Assembly (NCBI RefSeq): GCF_900184265.1
Contig: NZ_FXXA01000002.1
Coordinates: 1,072,734-1,136,733, forward strand
DNA length: 64,000 nucleotides
Source of the DNA: Eggerthella timonensis
GTDB lineage: Bacteria > Actinomycetota > Coriobacteriia > Coriobacteriales > Eggerthellaceae
Direction of reading: 5' to 3'
Each line of letters begins with the position of its first letter. Positions within the stretch are counted from its first letter, which is position 1. Positions 46,820-54,950 of the stretch are shown in pieces. Under the pieces are notes generated by a model that searched no databases, was not told the origin of the DNA, and saw only the letters and a list, made by a program, of their open reading frames with translations. Made by a program: the position numbers and the translations under genes.

Positions 46820-46889
46820 TTCCGAAGCTCAACTCGGCGGGGCGAACGTGCGGGCAGCGACGAAACCGCATGACGAACAAGGAGCAACC

Positions 46890-48233
46890 ATGGCGAAGGA
46901 CATCCCCTACGATCAGAAGTACTATGATCCGGAGATCGAATGCATGCCGCGGCCGGAGCTTGAGGCGCTGCAACTGCAACGCCTGAAGGACATGGTGGCC
47001 TACGCATACGACAACACCGTCTACTACCAGCGCGCGTTCGACGAGGCCGGCGTGAAGCCCGCCGACATCCAAACGCTCGACGACATCGCGAAGTTCCCCT
47101 TCTGCGACAAGAAAACCGAGCGCGAGACGCAGCACGTGGGAAGCTTCTTCGGCGAGATGTGCAGCGTGCCCGAAGAGGAGGTCATCTTCATGGCCACCTC
47201 GTCCGGCTCGACGGGCGTTCCCACGGTCAGCCCCTTCACGCAGGAGGACTTCGATCTGTGGCAGGACACCGAGGCGCGTCTGTTCTGGCAAGCGGGCATG
47301 CGCCCGAACGACCGCTACGTGCACGGCCTGAACTTCGCCCTGTACGTGGGCGGCCCCGACGTCATCGGCGCGCAGCGACTGGGCGCGCTGGCCATCTGGG
47401 TGGGCGCCGTGCCGTCCGACCGCCTGCTGTTCGTGCTGAAGCAGTACCAACCCACGGTCATCTGGACGTCGCCGTCCTACGCGTGGCATCTCGGCGAGAT
47501 CGCGAAGGAGAAGGGCTTCGATCCCAAGACCGATTTCAACATCCACACCATCATCGTGGCTGGCGAGGCGGGCGGTTCCATCACATCGACGCGCGAGGCC
47601 ATCGAGAACCTGTGGGGCGCGAAGGTCGTCGACTTCTATGGCCTGTCCGACATCTACGGCGCATGCGCAGCCGCCTGCGAGGCGCACGACGGCCTGCACA
47701 TCGTGGAGGACCAGATCCTCGTGGAAACGGTGGACCCGACGACTGGCGAGGTGCTGGCGCCGGGCGAGACGGGCGAGCTCGTGTACACGACGCTGTGCAA
47801 GAAGGCCCGCCCGATGATCCGCTTCCGCACGGGCGACATCGGCTACGTGAGCACCGACACCTGCGAATGCGGCCGCACGCTGGCCCGCATCCACGTGACG
47901 GGCCGCAAGGACGAGATGTTCATCGTGGGCGCCGTCAACGTGTTCCCCAGCGACATCGAGTACGTGGTGCGCGGCCTGGACGGCCTCACGGGTGAGTACT
48001 CCATTCGCGTGTACGAGAAGAACTTCACCTGCAAGTACGAGGTGTCCGTCGAGCGTTCGCTCGGCAGCGACGAACCCTACGACGAGGTAGCGAGCCGCAC
48101 CGAGGCTGCGCTCAAGGCGCACACGGGCGTGCGCCCGGCCAAGGTTATCGTGTATGATGCAGGCAAGCTGGGCACGTCGTCCGAACACAAGGCCTCGCGC
48201 TTCATCGACGAGCGCGGCTGCGTCACGCGATAG
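46890..48233 (+). CDS. Phenylacetate-CoA ligase-like adenylate-forming enzyme (PaaK family)
   Basis: 447 residues, near the usual 430-440. The P-loop for ATP is ATSSGSTGVPTV (about residues 98-109), followed by FYGLSDIYG and MIRFRTGDIGY, then the C-terminal CoA-binding part with CGRTLARIHVTGRKDEM. It should activate an aryl- or alkyl-acetate to its CoA thioester with ATP. The 2-oxoacid:ferredoxin oxidoreductase at 51.6-54.8 kb makes acyl-CoA from 2-oxo acids, so the two could act on the same aromatic-acid pool; this is inference. It is followed 14 bp later by an HTH-less LysR effector domain. Confidence 0.9.
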   Translation: MAKDIPYDQKYYDPEIECMPRPELEALQLQRLKDMVAYAYDNTVYYQRAFDEAGVKPADIQTLDDIAKFPFCDKKTERETQHVGSFFGEMCSVPEEEVIFMATSSGSTGVPTVSPFTQEDFDLWQDTEARLFWQAGMRPNDRYVHGLNFALYVGGPDVIGAQRLGALAIWVGAVPSDRLLFVLKQYQPTVIWTSPSYAWHLGEIAKEKGFDPKTDFNIHTIIVAGEAGGSITSTREAIENLWGAKVVDFYGLSDIYGACAAACEAHDGLHIVEDQILVETVDPTTGEVLAPGETGELVYTTLCKKARPMIRFRTGDIGYVSTDTCECGRTLARIHVTGRKDEMFIVGAVNVFPSDIEYVVRGLDGLTGEYSIRVYEKNFTCKYEVSVERSLGSDEPYDEVASRTEAALKAHTGVRPAKVIVYDAGKLGTSSEHKASRFIDERGCVTR

Positions 48234-48247
48234 GAAAGGGACCATCT

Positions 48248-48907
48248 ATGACCACTGAAACCACCTTCGCCGTTTCCGGCCAGCATTACCTGTTCAACGT
48301 GCAGACGTTCGCGCACACCGTGCTGGCGCTCGGCGGCGATTCCTTCCGCTATGCCCTACGCGACCGTACGACGCAGGGCGTCATCGACGACGTCGTCGAC
48401 GGGAAGAGCGAGCTGGGCGTGCTGTTCGAGACGTCGGCCACGGCCGACGAGGTGAACGCCGCGCTCGACGCGGCGGGTCTCGAGTTCGTCGAACTCATCC
48501 AGTCGGCCCCGCGCGTCGCTCTGCCGAAGAGCCATCCGATGGTGAACGCCAGCGTCCTGACGCTCGAGGACATGGAAGACTTCCCGTACCTCTACTTCGA
48601 GCAGGACGAGGACGCGCCGGTCGCCTTCGCCGAGGAAGCGCTGGCCAGCGTGCCGCGCGCCAAGAGCATCGCGTGCACCGACCGCGCATCGCTGTCCGAG
48701 CTCATCGTGGCGCTCAACGGCTACACGGTGACGAGCGGCATCCTCGTGGGCATCTCCGACGGCGCGGGCCTCAACACCGTGCCGCTCGACACCGACGTGA
48801 AGCTGCACCTCGGCTACGTGGTGCGCAAGGGCGAAGCGCTCAGCGACATCGGTCAGCGATTCGTCGACACTCTCAAGAAGAACCTCGAGAAGTACGCGCG
48901 GTTCTAG
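48248..48907 (+). CDS. Stand-alone LysR effector-binding domain lacking the DNA-binding HTH
   Basis: 219 residues. The whole length corresponds to the effector domain of the LysR regulator at 45671 (FAVSGQHYLFNVQTFAHTV against LAVSTQHYAFSVQAFVNVV; ALNGYTVTSGILVGISDG against SYNGYTLSTGVLSAEM), with about the same spacing. No HTH is present and no frameshift remnant is seen upstream: the gene starts cleanly with AAAGGGACC before an ATG, 14 bp after the ligase stop. It is probably co-transcribed with the ligase. It may sense or buffer the regulator's ligand or form mixed oligomers with the full-length LysR. Confidence 0.85.
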   Translation: MTTETTFAVSGQHYLFNVQTFAHTVLALGGDSFRYALRDRTTQGVIDDVVDGKSELGVLFETSATADEVNAALDAAGLEFVELIQSAPRVALPKSHPMVNASVLTLEDMEDFPYLYFEQDEDAPVAFAEEALASVPRAKSIACTDRASLSELIVALNGYTVTSGILVGISDGAGLNTVPLDTDVKLHLGYVVRKGEALSDIGQRFVDTLKKNLEKYARF

Positions 48908-48928
48908 GAAGCATCCCCTCGCAACGTG

Positions 48929-48957
48929 AAGCGCCCCTCCTTTGAGGGGCGCTTTTT
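48929..48957 (+). terminator. Rho-independent terminator of the ligase operon
   Basis: AAGCGCCCCTC / GAGGGGCGCTT stem followed by TTT, 22 bases after the HTH-less LysR stop. Confidence 0.88.
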
Positions 48958-49008
48958 GCGCCACCGAAGAGAGGCGCTCGATGCGCGATGCCGTGCAACA
49001 CGTACGGA

Positions 49009-49024
49009 TGTTTCACGTGAAACA
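49009..49024. other. parS site (ParB binding), perfect
   Basis: Exact TGTTTCACGTGAAACA between the ligase operon and the convergent flippase gene. The CGTACGGA flank mirrors the site at 4775. Confidence 0.93.
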
Positions 49025-49100
49025 TCGGAAACCGCAGCTTTGCTCATCGCGGGGTTGATCAAGCGCTGCGTGAAGCCGTGTCCTGCTTGAAACCGACAGG

Positions 49101-50783
49101 CTACTGAAGTAACGGGTCGTCGTCTTCGTCGAGCGCACGGTGCCTGCCGGCCAAGTCGAGGGCGTCGTCGCTGATGGGCGGCGCGCCGTGAGCGCCCCAC
49201 TTCGCGCGTACCTGCTCGCGGCGGGCGCGCTCGGCACGCGCCTCGCTGGGACGCATTGGCCGGGGCATCTCGGCCGTTGCCGTCTTTTCGTGCGAGAGCG
49301 CCATGCGGATGCGCATGTATTCCCAGATCAGCAGCACGAACAGGATGCACATCACGATGAGGTAGCCGATCACGGCACCGGGCAGCCCGGTGAAGTTCAC
49401 CAGCAGGATGGGCACGAACAACGCGAATCCGAACGTGATCACGTACAGTTTCGTGACGGAGCGCTGCTGGCGCAGCACGGTGATCACTTGGTACAGGAAG
49501 TCGATCGCCGCCGTCACGCCGCCCGCTGCCAGCATGATGTAGCATAGCCCGCGGAATTGCTCGAAGTCCACGCCGTACAAGAAGCTCATCACGGGAATGC
49601 CGATCCATGCCATGGCAAGCGCCGTGACGCCGGTGACCGCGACGATGACCGCCATGATCACGACGATGATCAGGTCGAACCGCTTGCGCTTCGCAGGGTC
49701 GGCCCACACGTTCGCCATCTTCACGAGCAGCGGCTTGTAGATGAACCCGACGGTCAGCAGGATGCCCTGCGCGGGGAAGTACAGCGCGTTGAAGTACAGC
49801 TGGTTGTCGTAGCTCAGCACGCCTTCCATCACGAACTTCGGCATGTTGTCGATGAACGCGTACAAGAACAGCGCGATGAACAGGGGAAAGCACTGTTTGA
49901 ACAGCTCGACGATGCTGCCGACGTTCCAACGTTTCGACCTTGGCGTCTCGAACATGGCCAGCGGGAACGTGAGCACGATGAAGGTGGCGAACGCCGCGAC
50001 GGCCATGACGATGCACGAAACCGCGAGGTTGCGCGTGACGAGCAGGCACAGAGAGAACACCACGAGCACCACGACGGAGCGGAACGCCTGCGACACGCCC
50101 GACAGGTACAGCTTGTCCACCTGCTGCAATCGTCCTTCGTACACGTCGGCCAGGCCGTCCACCATCTTGTAGAGGTACACGCCCAGGCTGATGGTGAACA
50201 TCTGGCTCTCGTAGCCGCGCACCATGCAGTACACCACGCCGACGAGCACCATGAACTCGCAGGTGATCCAGCGGTTGATCTGGTAATCCGAGAACGAATG
50301 CTCCTCGGTCACATCGGACACCTGGTAGGTACGAACGCCGTAGTTGGCCAGGATCATGAGCAGCGTGCCGGTGACGAACGCGAGTGAGAACATGCCCGCC
50401 TGCTCGACGCCCACGAGCTGCGTGACCACGACGGTGAGGATGGGAAACACCATGCCCCATGCGCCCACGCCCACCGTGTTCCACACGTAGTCGCGGGTGG
50501 TGCGGTGCGCGGCGTACTCTTCCTCCTGGTCGGCCAGCGAGCGTTCGGACACCGCTCCCAGCAGCCGGTTGCACCAACGGTTGACTTGTCGCGTGATGAA
50601 GTTGGGCTTGCGGGGCTTGCTCCCGGCTGCCTCGCGGCGCTCGCGCGAAGACGCCCCAAGAAACGGCGTCGTGTCGGACGGTGCGGACCCGCCTTCGGCG
50701 AGGTCTTCCGGATGCTCAAGGTCTTCGCGGTGCTTTGCGTGCAGCCCCTCGGCCTGCTCTTTTTTGAACGTGAAGCGCGCCAT
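49101..50783 (-). CDS. Polysaccharide flippase-like membrane protein (Wzx/MATE superfamily)
   Basis: 560 residues from the ATG at 50783 (weak GAGAAG site); longer frames upstream look non-coding. Residues 1-95 are a charged, partly disordered cytoplasmic head. About twelve to fourteen membrane helices then follow (from TVGVGAWGMVFPILTVVVTQL to GAVIGYLIVMCILFVLLIWEYM), with a charged tail. The pattern fits the MOP superfamily that flips lipid-linked oligosaccharides or capsule units. No other polysaccharide gene is adjacent, so its substrate is open. It has no clear terminator except the convergent region near 49 kb. Confidence 0.75.
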   Translation of the reverse strand: MARFTFKKEQAEGLHAKHREDLEHPEDLAEGGSAPSDTTPFLGASSRERREAAGSKPRKPNFITRQVNRWCNRLLGAVSERSLADQEEEYAAHRTTRDYVWNTVGVGAWGMVFPILTVVVTQLVGVEQAGMFSLAFVTGTLLMILANYGVRTYQVSDVTEEHSFSDYQINRWITCEFMVLVGVVYCMVRGYESQMFTISLGVYLYKMVDGLADVYEGRLQQVDKLYLSGVSQAFRSVVVLVVFSLCLLVTRNLAVSCIVMAVAAFATFIVLTFPLAMFETPRSKRWNVGSIVELFKQCFPLFIALFLYAFIDNMPKFVMEGVLSYDNQLYFNALYFPAQGILLTVGFIYKPLLVKMANVWADPAKRKRFDLIIVVIMAVIVAVTGVTALAMAWIGIPVMSFLYGVDFEQFRGLCYIMLAAGGVTAAIDFLYQVITVLRQQRSVTKLYVITFGFALFVPILLVNFTGLPGAVIGYLIVMCILFVLLIWEYMRIRMALSHEKTATAEMPRPMRPSEARAERARREQVRAKWGAHGAPPISDDALDLAGRHRALDEDDDPLLQ

Positions 50784-50909
50784 GCTGTGCTTCTCAGCCC
50801 CTTCTCGAACCAAGTCGTGTTTTGAAAAGTATAGTTCATCATGGCGTGGATGGACGAGATACACAGCAACGGTAGAAGACCGCGCGAGGAAGAGGTCGTG
50901 AGCCGTCAA

Positions 50910-50944
50910 GTCGCAAAAATCGCCGCTGGGGCGATTTTTGTGAC
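50910..50944. terminator. Hairpin with A/T-rich ends, possible bidirectional terminator
   Basis: Stem TCGCAAAAATCGCC / GGCGATTTTTGTGA with a short loop. It contains T5 on both strands, 126 bp upstream of the flippase start, but no gene ends nearby. Confidence 0.45.
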
Positions 50945-51083
50945 TCGCGATGACTTTTCCGTGGATACGCGCCCGTGCCTCTCGCCGACCGTGCACCTGT
51001 TGGCGCAGCTCGTGAAGGGGCGGATCTTCAGGTATGTCAACCGTAGCGTGCAGACGTAGCGCCCCGCCGCCTCGTGGGCGGTA

Positions 51084-51099
51084 TGTTTCACGTGAAACA
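51084..51099. other. parS site (ParB binding), perfect
   Basis: Exact TGTTTCACGTGAAACA in the 811-bp gap between the flippase and oxidoreductase genes, 70 bp from element F. The most distal of the seven perfect sites. Confidence 0.93.
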
Positions 51100-51169
51100 T
51101 CTGTACGAGCGGGTCGCCATCCCGTGAGCTGCTTCTCGGAACCGGGATCGGCGGAACGGCAGCGCTATA

Positions 51170-51309
51170 TGTGGCAAAATCGGGTTTTTGGCAGTCTTCG
51201 CACTCCTTTTCGAGATGCTTTCGTGCAAAACCCCAGGTCGCCAATTCTCGCGACCGGGAAGCAGCGTCTCCGATCGCCTCCGAATTGCCAAAAACCCGCT
51301 TTTGCCACA
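51170..51309 (+). repeat. Long inverted-repeat element F
   Basis: Arms at 51170-51193 and 51286-51309 (24 nt) match at 23 positions around a 92-nt loop. Just inside the 5' arm, CTCC at 51203 is followed by GAGATGCTTTCG (51212-51223), and CCAGGTCG is at 51233-51240, as in elements A and G. Each strand has a short open frame starting in the arm, which I take as a by-product of the symmetry, not a gene. Confidence 0.82.
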
Positions 51310-51594
51310 CATCGAGCTCCCTCCGCGTGCACGTGAGAGCCCCTCGATTTTGTCATGGCTGACGATTCGCGCCCAGAATCGTGACAGCCTCCTCGGGGTA
51401 AAGGGACGCATCAGCCGCGCCGGTCTCTTGGGAGAACGCCTGCGCCCTCACCCGCAAGGCTGCGTCTTCTTGGCCGAGCTTGATGTGCTGTTTGGCCGTC
51501 AACGTGCGCGCTTTGGCCGGTGCGCGCCGCGCCGCTGCGCATGCGAGCGCTATACTTGCATGACCAACGTGCGAAGATGCGAAGGGGAGAGTTC
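51310..51594. other. Intergenic leader of the oxidoreductase operon
   Basis: No gene is recognised. TATACT at 51551-51556 may be the -10 box of the oxidoreductase operon; no good -35 is seen. Confidence 0.35.
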
Positions 51595-52713
51595 ATGATC
51601 GAGATACTATGGCACGGCCGAGGCGGCCAGGGTGCCTTTACGGCGGCACGGCTGCTGGGCGCGGCGGCATCGCTTGACGCGGGTGCGCATGCGCTGGCAT
51701 TTCCGTCGTTCGGCCCCGAGCGGCGCGGGGCGCCGATGCGGGCGTTCGCGAAGCTGTCCGACCAGCCCATCGGAGATCGCAGCGCGGTGTCCCAAGCCGA
51801 CTACGTCATCTACCTCGATGACACGCTGCTGGGCGCGGGCTGGGAAAACGAGCTGAAGCCCGACGGCGTCGTGCTGGTGAACAGCACGCGCGCGTTCGAC
51901 GACGAGCGGATCGTCGCGCTCGATGCCGACGGCATCTCGGCCGCTATTCTGGGTCGGCCGATTCCGAACACGGTGTTCCTCGGCGCGCTGTCGGCGCTGT
52001 GCGACCGCGTGAGCGTCGAGAACGTGCAGGAGGCCATCCGTCAGTACATGCCGGCGAAGCTGCATGCGAAGAACATCGCGATCGTGGAGGCGGCTCGGGA
52101 AGCGATGACGACGGCCTGTGCGTCCTGCGCAACGGGCGTTGTTCCTGGGTCCGCCGCCCCTGGCTCCTGCGTGGAGGGCGATTCGGGTCTATCCGACGAA
52201 CCCCTCGCGTCGCACGCCGAAGGAGCTCGCAGGCCTGCCGTCCATATTCCCACCCTTCGCTCCGGCGCGCTCGACCCTTCCGATTTCGCGCATTCCACGT
52301 GCTTCGAGGCGGGCTATCTCACGGTGAAGAACGCCGGGTGGCGCAACCAGCGCCCCGTGATCGACGCCGCGTCGTGCACGGGATGCCTCCAGTGCTACCT
52401 GTACTGTCCCGACGGCACCGTGTACAAGGTTCCGCCGGCTTATCAGCCGACGGAACCAGCCGGCACTGCGGCTTCCCGCAGCACCCGATCCGCGGCCGCT
52501 GGCGAAGGCTCGCGTGCCCAAGCACGCCACGCCTCCGCCATCGACCCCAGCTCGGGCACTGCGGAAACCCTCGCTGACGTCGTAGGGCCTGCGGTAGCGC
52601 CCGCGCCGGTGGCCATCGACCTCGACTTCTGCAAGGGATGCGGCATCTGCGCGAAGGCGTGCGCGTTCGGTTCCATCACGATGATCCCTGAAAGCGAGGC
52701 GGATGCTCGATGA
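51595..52713 (+). CDS. 2-oxoacid:ferredoxin oxidoreductase, fused gamma and delta (ferredoxin) subunits
   Basis: 372 residues from the ATG at 51595. The gamma domain (about 1-180) starts IEILWHGRGGQGAFTAARLL, the usual gamma-subunit signature. A linker rich in A, S, G and P (about 180-220) joins the delta domain, which has two [4Fe-4S] groups, CTGCLQCYLYCPDG and CKGCGICAKACAFG. These two are normally about 15-20 residues apart, but here about 75 residues of low-complexity A/S/T/P/R sequence separate them. The unit passes electrons from the TPP site to ferredoxin. The next gene overlaps it by four bases (ATGA). Confidence 0.9.
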   Translation: MIEILWHGRGGQGAFTAARLLGAAASLDAGAHALAFPSFGPERRGAPMRAFAKLSDQPIGDRSAVSQADYVIYLDDTLLGAGWENELKPDGVVLVNSTRAFDDERIVALDADGISAAILGRPIPNTVFLGALSALCDRVSVENVQEAIRQYMPAKLHAKNIAIVEAAREAMTTACASCATGVVPGSAAPGSCVEGDSGLSDEPLASHAEGARRPAVHIPTLRSGALDPSDFAHSTCFEAGYLTVKNAGWRNQRPVIDAASCTGCLQCYLYCPDGTVYKVPPAYQPTEPAGTAASRSTRSAAAGEGSRAQARHASAIDPSSGTAETLADVVGPAVAPAPVAIDLDFCKGCGICAKACAFGSITMIPESEADAR

Positions 52714-53921
52714 AACGGTTCCTTTCCGGCGACGAGGCGTTTGCCGAGGGCGTGCGCCTGGCGCGCCCGCAGGTGATTTCCGCGTACCCCATCACGCCGC
52801 AGACGGTGGTGGTGGAGCGCCTGAGCGAGATGGTGGAGGACGGATCGTTGACGGCCGAGTACGTGCATGTGGAATCCGAGCACTCGGCGCTGTCGTGCGC
52901 CATCGGCGCGTCGGCCACAGGCGCGCGCACGTTCACGGCCACGTCGAGCCAGGGTCTGCTGTACATGGCCGAGTGCCTGACCTACGCGTCGGGCGGCCGG
53001 TTCCCCATCGTCATGATGAACGCGAACCGCGCCACGGCGCTCCCTTGGAACATCTACGGCGACCAGCGCGACTCGCTGGCGCTGCTCGACCATGGCTGGA
53101 TCCAGGTGTACGCCGAAGACAACCAGGAGGCGCTCGACCTGGCGCTCATGGCCTACGCCGTGGCCGAGGACGCGCGCGTGGCCACGCCGGTGATGGTGAA
53201 CCTCGACGGCTTCGCGCTCACGCACACCTACGAGACGGTGGACGTGCCCGAGCCGGCCGAGGCCGACGCGTTCCTGCCGCCCTACGAGCCCGCGGGCAAC
53301 CGGTTCGACTTCGAGAACCCGGTGAACATCGGCTTCTCGGCCGGTCCCGAGTACAACCGCTACTTCAAGTACTGGGAGCACCGCGACATGCTCGATGCGC
53401 CTGCCGTGGTCGCGCAGGTGGAGGAGCGGTTCGCGGAAGCGTTCGGTCGTCGGTACTCCGGTATGATCGAGACGCTGAGCTGCGACGACGCCGATGTGAT
53501 CCTCGTGACGCTCGGGTCGGCGGCCGGGCTCGTGCGCTCGGTGGTGCGCGAGTTGCGCGCCCAGGGAGTTCGTGCGGGCATGCTGCGCATCCGCTACCTG
53601 CGCCCCATGCCGGGCGCGCTCATCGCCGAGGCGCTGCGCGGCGCGAAGGCCGTGGGCGTGCTGGAGAAGGACGTGTCGTTCGGTGCCGAGGGCACCGTGT
53701 TCACGAACGTGAACTCCGCGCTGCAGCAGGCGGCCGTGGGGGTGCCCACCTACAACTTCGTGGGCGGCCTGGGCGGCGATGACATATCCGAGACACAGGC
53801 GACGGGCATGTTCGCCATGCTTGCGCAGGCGGCCGAGGGCGTCGACCTGCCCCGCGTGTCGTTCCTCGGCATCGATTCGCCCGCCGACGCGCTGGGCGCT
53901 GCCGAGAAGGAGGAGAAGTAA
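52710..53921 (+). CDS. 2-oxoacid:ferredoxin oxidoreductase, alpha subunit
   Basis: 403 residues. SAYPITPQTVVVERLSEM (near residue 22) and ESEHSALSCAIGASATGART are typical of the alpha subunit; the region from about 265 on contains the substrate-contact and CoA-related domain (LRPMPGALIAEALRGAKAVG). It pairs with the beta subunit to hold 2-oxo acid, TPP and CoA. Its start overlaps the gamma/delta gene and its stop lies 2 bp before the beta gene, giving one tightly coupled operon. Pyruvate is the commonest substrate, but branched or aryl 2-oxo acids are possible. Confidence 0.92.
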   Translation: MKRFLSGDEAFAEGVRLARPQVISAYPITPQTVVVERLSEMVEDGSLTAEYVHVESEHSALSCAIGASATGARTFTATSSQGLLYMAECLTYASGGRFPIVMMNANRATALPWNIYGDQRDSLALLDHGWIQVYAEDNQEALDLALMAYAVAEDARVATPVMVNLDGFALTHTYETVDVPEPAEADAFLPPYEPAGNRFDFENPVNIGFSAGPEYNRYFKYWEHRDMLDAPAVVAQVEERFAEAFGRRYSGMIETLSCDDADVILVTLGSAAGLVRSVVRELRAQGVRAGMLRIRYLRPMPGALIAEALRGAKAVGVLEKDVSFGAEGTVFTNVNSALQQAAVGVPTYNFVGGLGGDDISETQATGMFAMLAQAAEGVDLPRVSFLGIDSPADALGAAEKEEK

Positions 53922-53923
53922 CC

Positions 53924-54817
53924 ATGGCCGTGAATGCCAAGACCATTTCCAACGACGAGTTCTTCTTCGGCCACAAGGCGTGCGCCGGCTGCGGCGGTTC
54001 GCTCGCCGTGCGCGCGGCGCTCAAGGTGCTGGGGCCGAATGCGGTGTGCGCGCTGCCTGCGGGCTGCATGAGCGCCGTCGGCTTCAACTTCCCGCAGCTC
54101 AGCTTCGCCAACAACGCGATAATCACGCCGTTCGCCGCAACAGCCAGCGTGCTGACCGGCATCGAGGCTGGCCTGCGCGCCCAGGGCAAGAAGCCCGACG
54201 ACTGCACGGTGGTGGGCTTCGCGGGCGACGGCGGCACGGCCGACATCGGCATCCAGGCGCTGTCGGGCGCCATCGACCGCAACGACGACGTGCTGTACAT
54301 CTGCTACGACAACGAGGCGTACATGAACACGGGCATCCAGAAGAGCTCGCTTACGCCGTTCGGCGCGAAGACCACCACCACGCCGGCAGGTTCGAACATG
54401 CACGGCTGCCTGACGCAGAAGAAGAACATGTTCGAGATCGTGGCCGCGCACGGCATCCCGTATGCGGCCACCGCGTCCATCGGCTACCTCAACGACTTCA
54501 TCCGCAAGGTGGAGCACGCCGCTGCCATCCGCGGCACGAAGTACATCCACGTGATGGCGCCGTGCCCGACTGGGTGGGGCTGCGACGTGGACGAGACGGT
54601 GGACATCTCGAAGGACATCGTCGACTGCGGCCTGTGGTACCTGGCCGAGTATGAGTGCGGCGCGTTCAAGCTGAACCGCAACCCGCGCGAATTCGCCAGC
54701 GTCGAGGCCTACCTGCGCCGCCAAGGCCGCTTCAAGGCCCTCACCGACGAGGATGTCGCCAGCGTGGTTGCCGCGCGCGACGCGAAATGGGAGGTCATGC
54801 GCAGGGATTGGGCGTAG
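53924..54817 (+). CDS. 2-oxoacid:ferredoxin oxidoreductase, beta subunit (TPP-binding)
   Basis: 297 residues, usual for this subunit. The cysteines HKACAGCGG near residue 20 plus a later one (PCPTGWGCD) suit the beta-subunit [4Fe-4S] cluster, and the TPP/Mg2+ motif is GFAGDGGTADIG through YDNEAYMNTGIQ (about 100-130). It catalyses decarboxylation of the 2-oxo acid and one-electron transfer to the clusters. The gene ends the operon before a clear terminator. Confidence 0.93.
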   Translation: MAVNAKTISNDEFFFGHKACAGCGGSLAVRAALKVLGPNAVCALPAGCMSAVGFNFPQLSFANNAIITPFAATASVLTGIEAGLRAQGKKPDDCTVVGFAGDGGTADIGIQALSGAIDRNDDVLYICYDNEAYMNTGIQKSSLTPFGAKTTTTPAGSNMHGCLTQKKNMFEIVAAHGIPYAATASIGYLNDFIRKVEHAAAIRGTKYIHVMAPCPTGWGCDVDETVDISKDIVDCGLWYLAEYECGAFKLNRNPREFASVEAYLRRQGRFKALTDEDVASVVAARDAKWEVMRRDWA

Positions 54818-54840
54818 AGCCGCCGTCGATGCACTGCTGG

Positions 54841-54874
54841 AAGGGGCGCCGTTCGAGGATGGCGCCCCTTTTTT
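54841..54874 (+). terminator. Rho-independent terminator of the oxidoreductase operon
   Basis: AAGGGGCGCC / GGCGCCCCTT stem followed by TTTT, 24 bases after the beta-subunit stop. Confidence 0.9.
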
Positions 54875-54898
54875 GTGCCGATGCTTTCATGATGGTCG

Positions 54899-54940
54899 AT
54901 CATATGATATACTTATTTCAATCAAAAGATAGATACTATC
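54899..54940 (+). promoter_or_regulatory. Promoter/operator of the toxin-antitoxin module
   Basis: AT-rich stretch with palindromes ATCATATGAT (54899-54908) and GATAG-ATA-CTATC (54928-54940) directly before the antitoxin gene. These are likely sites of autorepression by the antitoxin's HTH, as in PezAT-like modules. Confidence 0.5.
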
Positions 54941-54950
54941 GGAGGCAGAT

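Noticed and set aside
49101-50996. Upstream start for the flippase at 50996
   Set aside because: The extra 71 residues have no ribosome site and pass through the hairpin at 50910; the ATG at 50783 begins the plausible protein.
11405-51309. Hairpin elements as simple terminators or as MITEs
   Set aside because: The loops are 85-125 nt and T-runs are missing, so they are not intrinsic terminators. Arms differ between copies and no target-site duplications are visible, which does not fit MITEs.
51171-51362. Mirror-image short frames beginning MWQK/MAKSGF in element F
   Set aside because: They arise because the arms are inverted copies; no ribosome site and no support beyond the symmetry.
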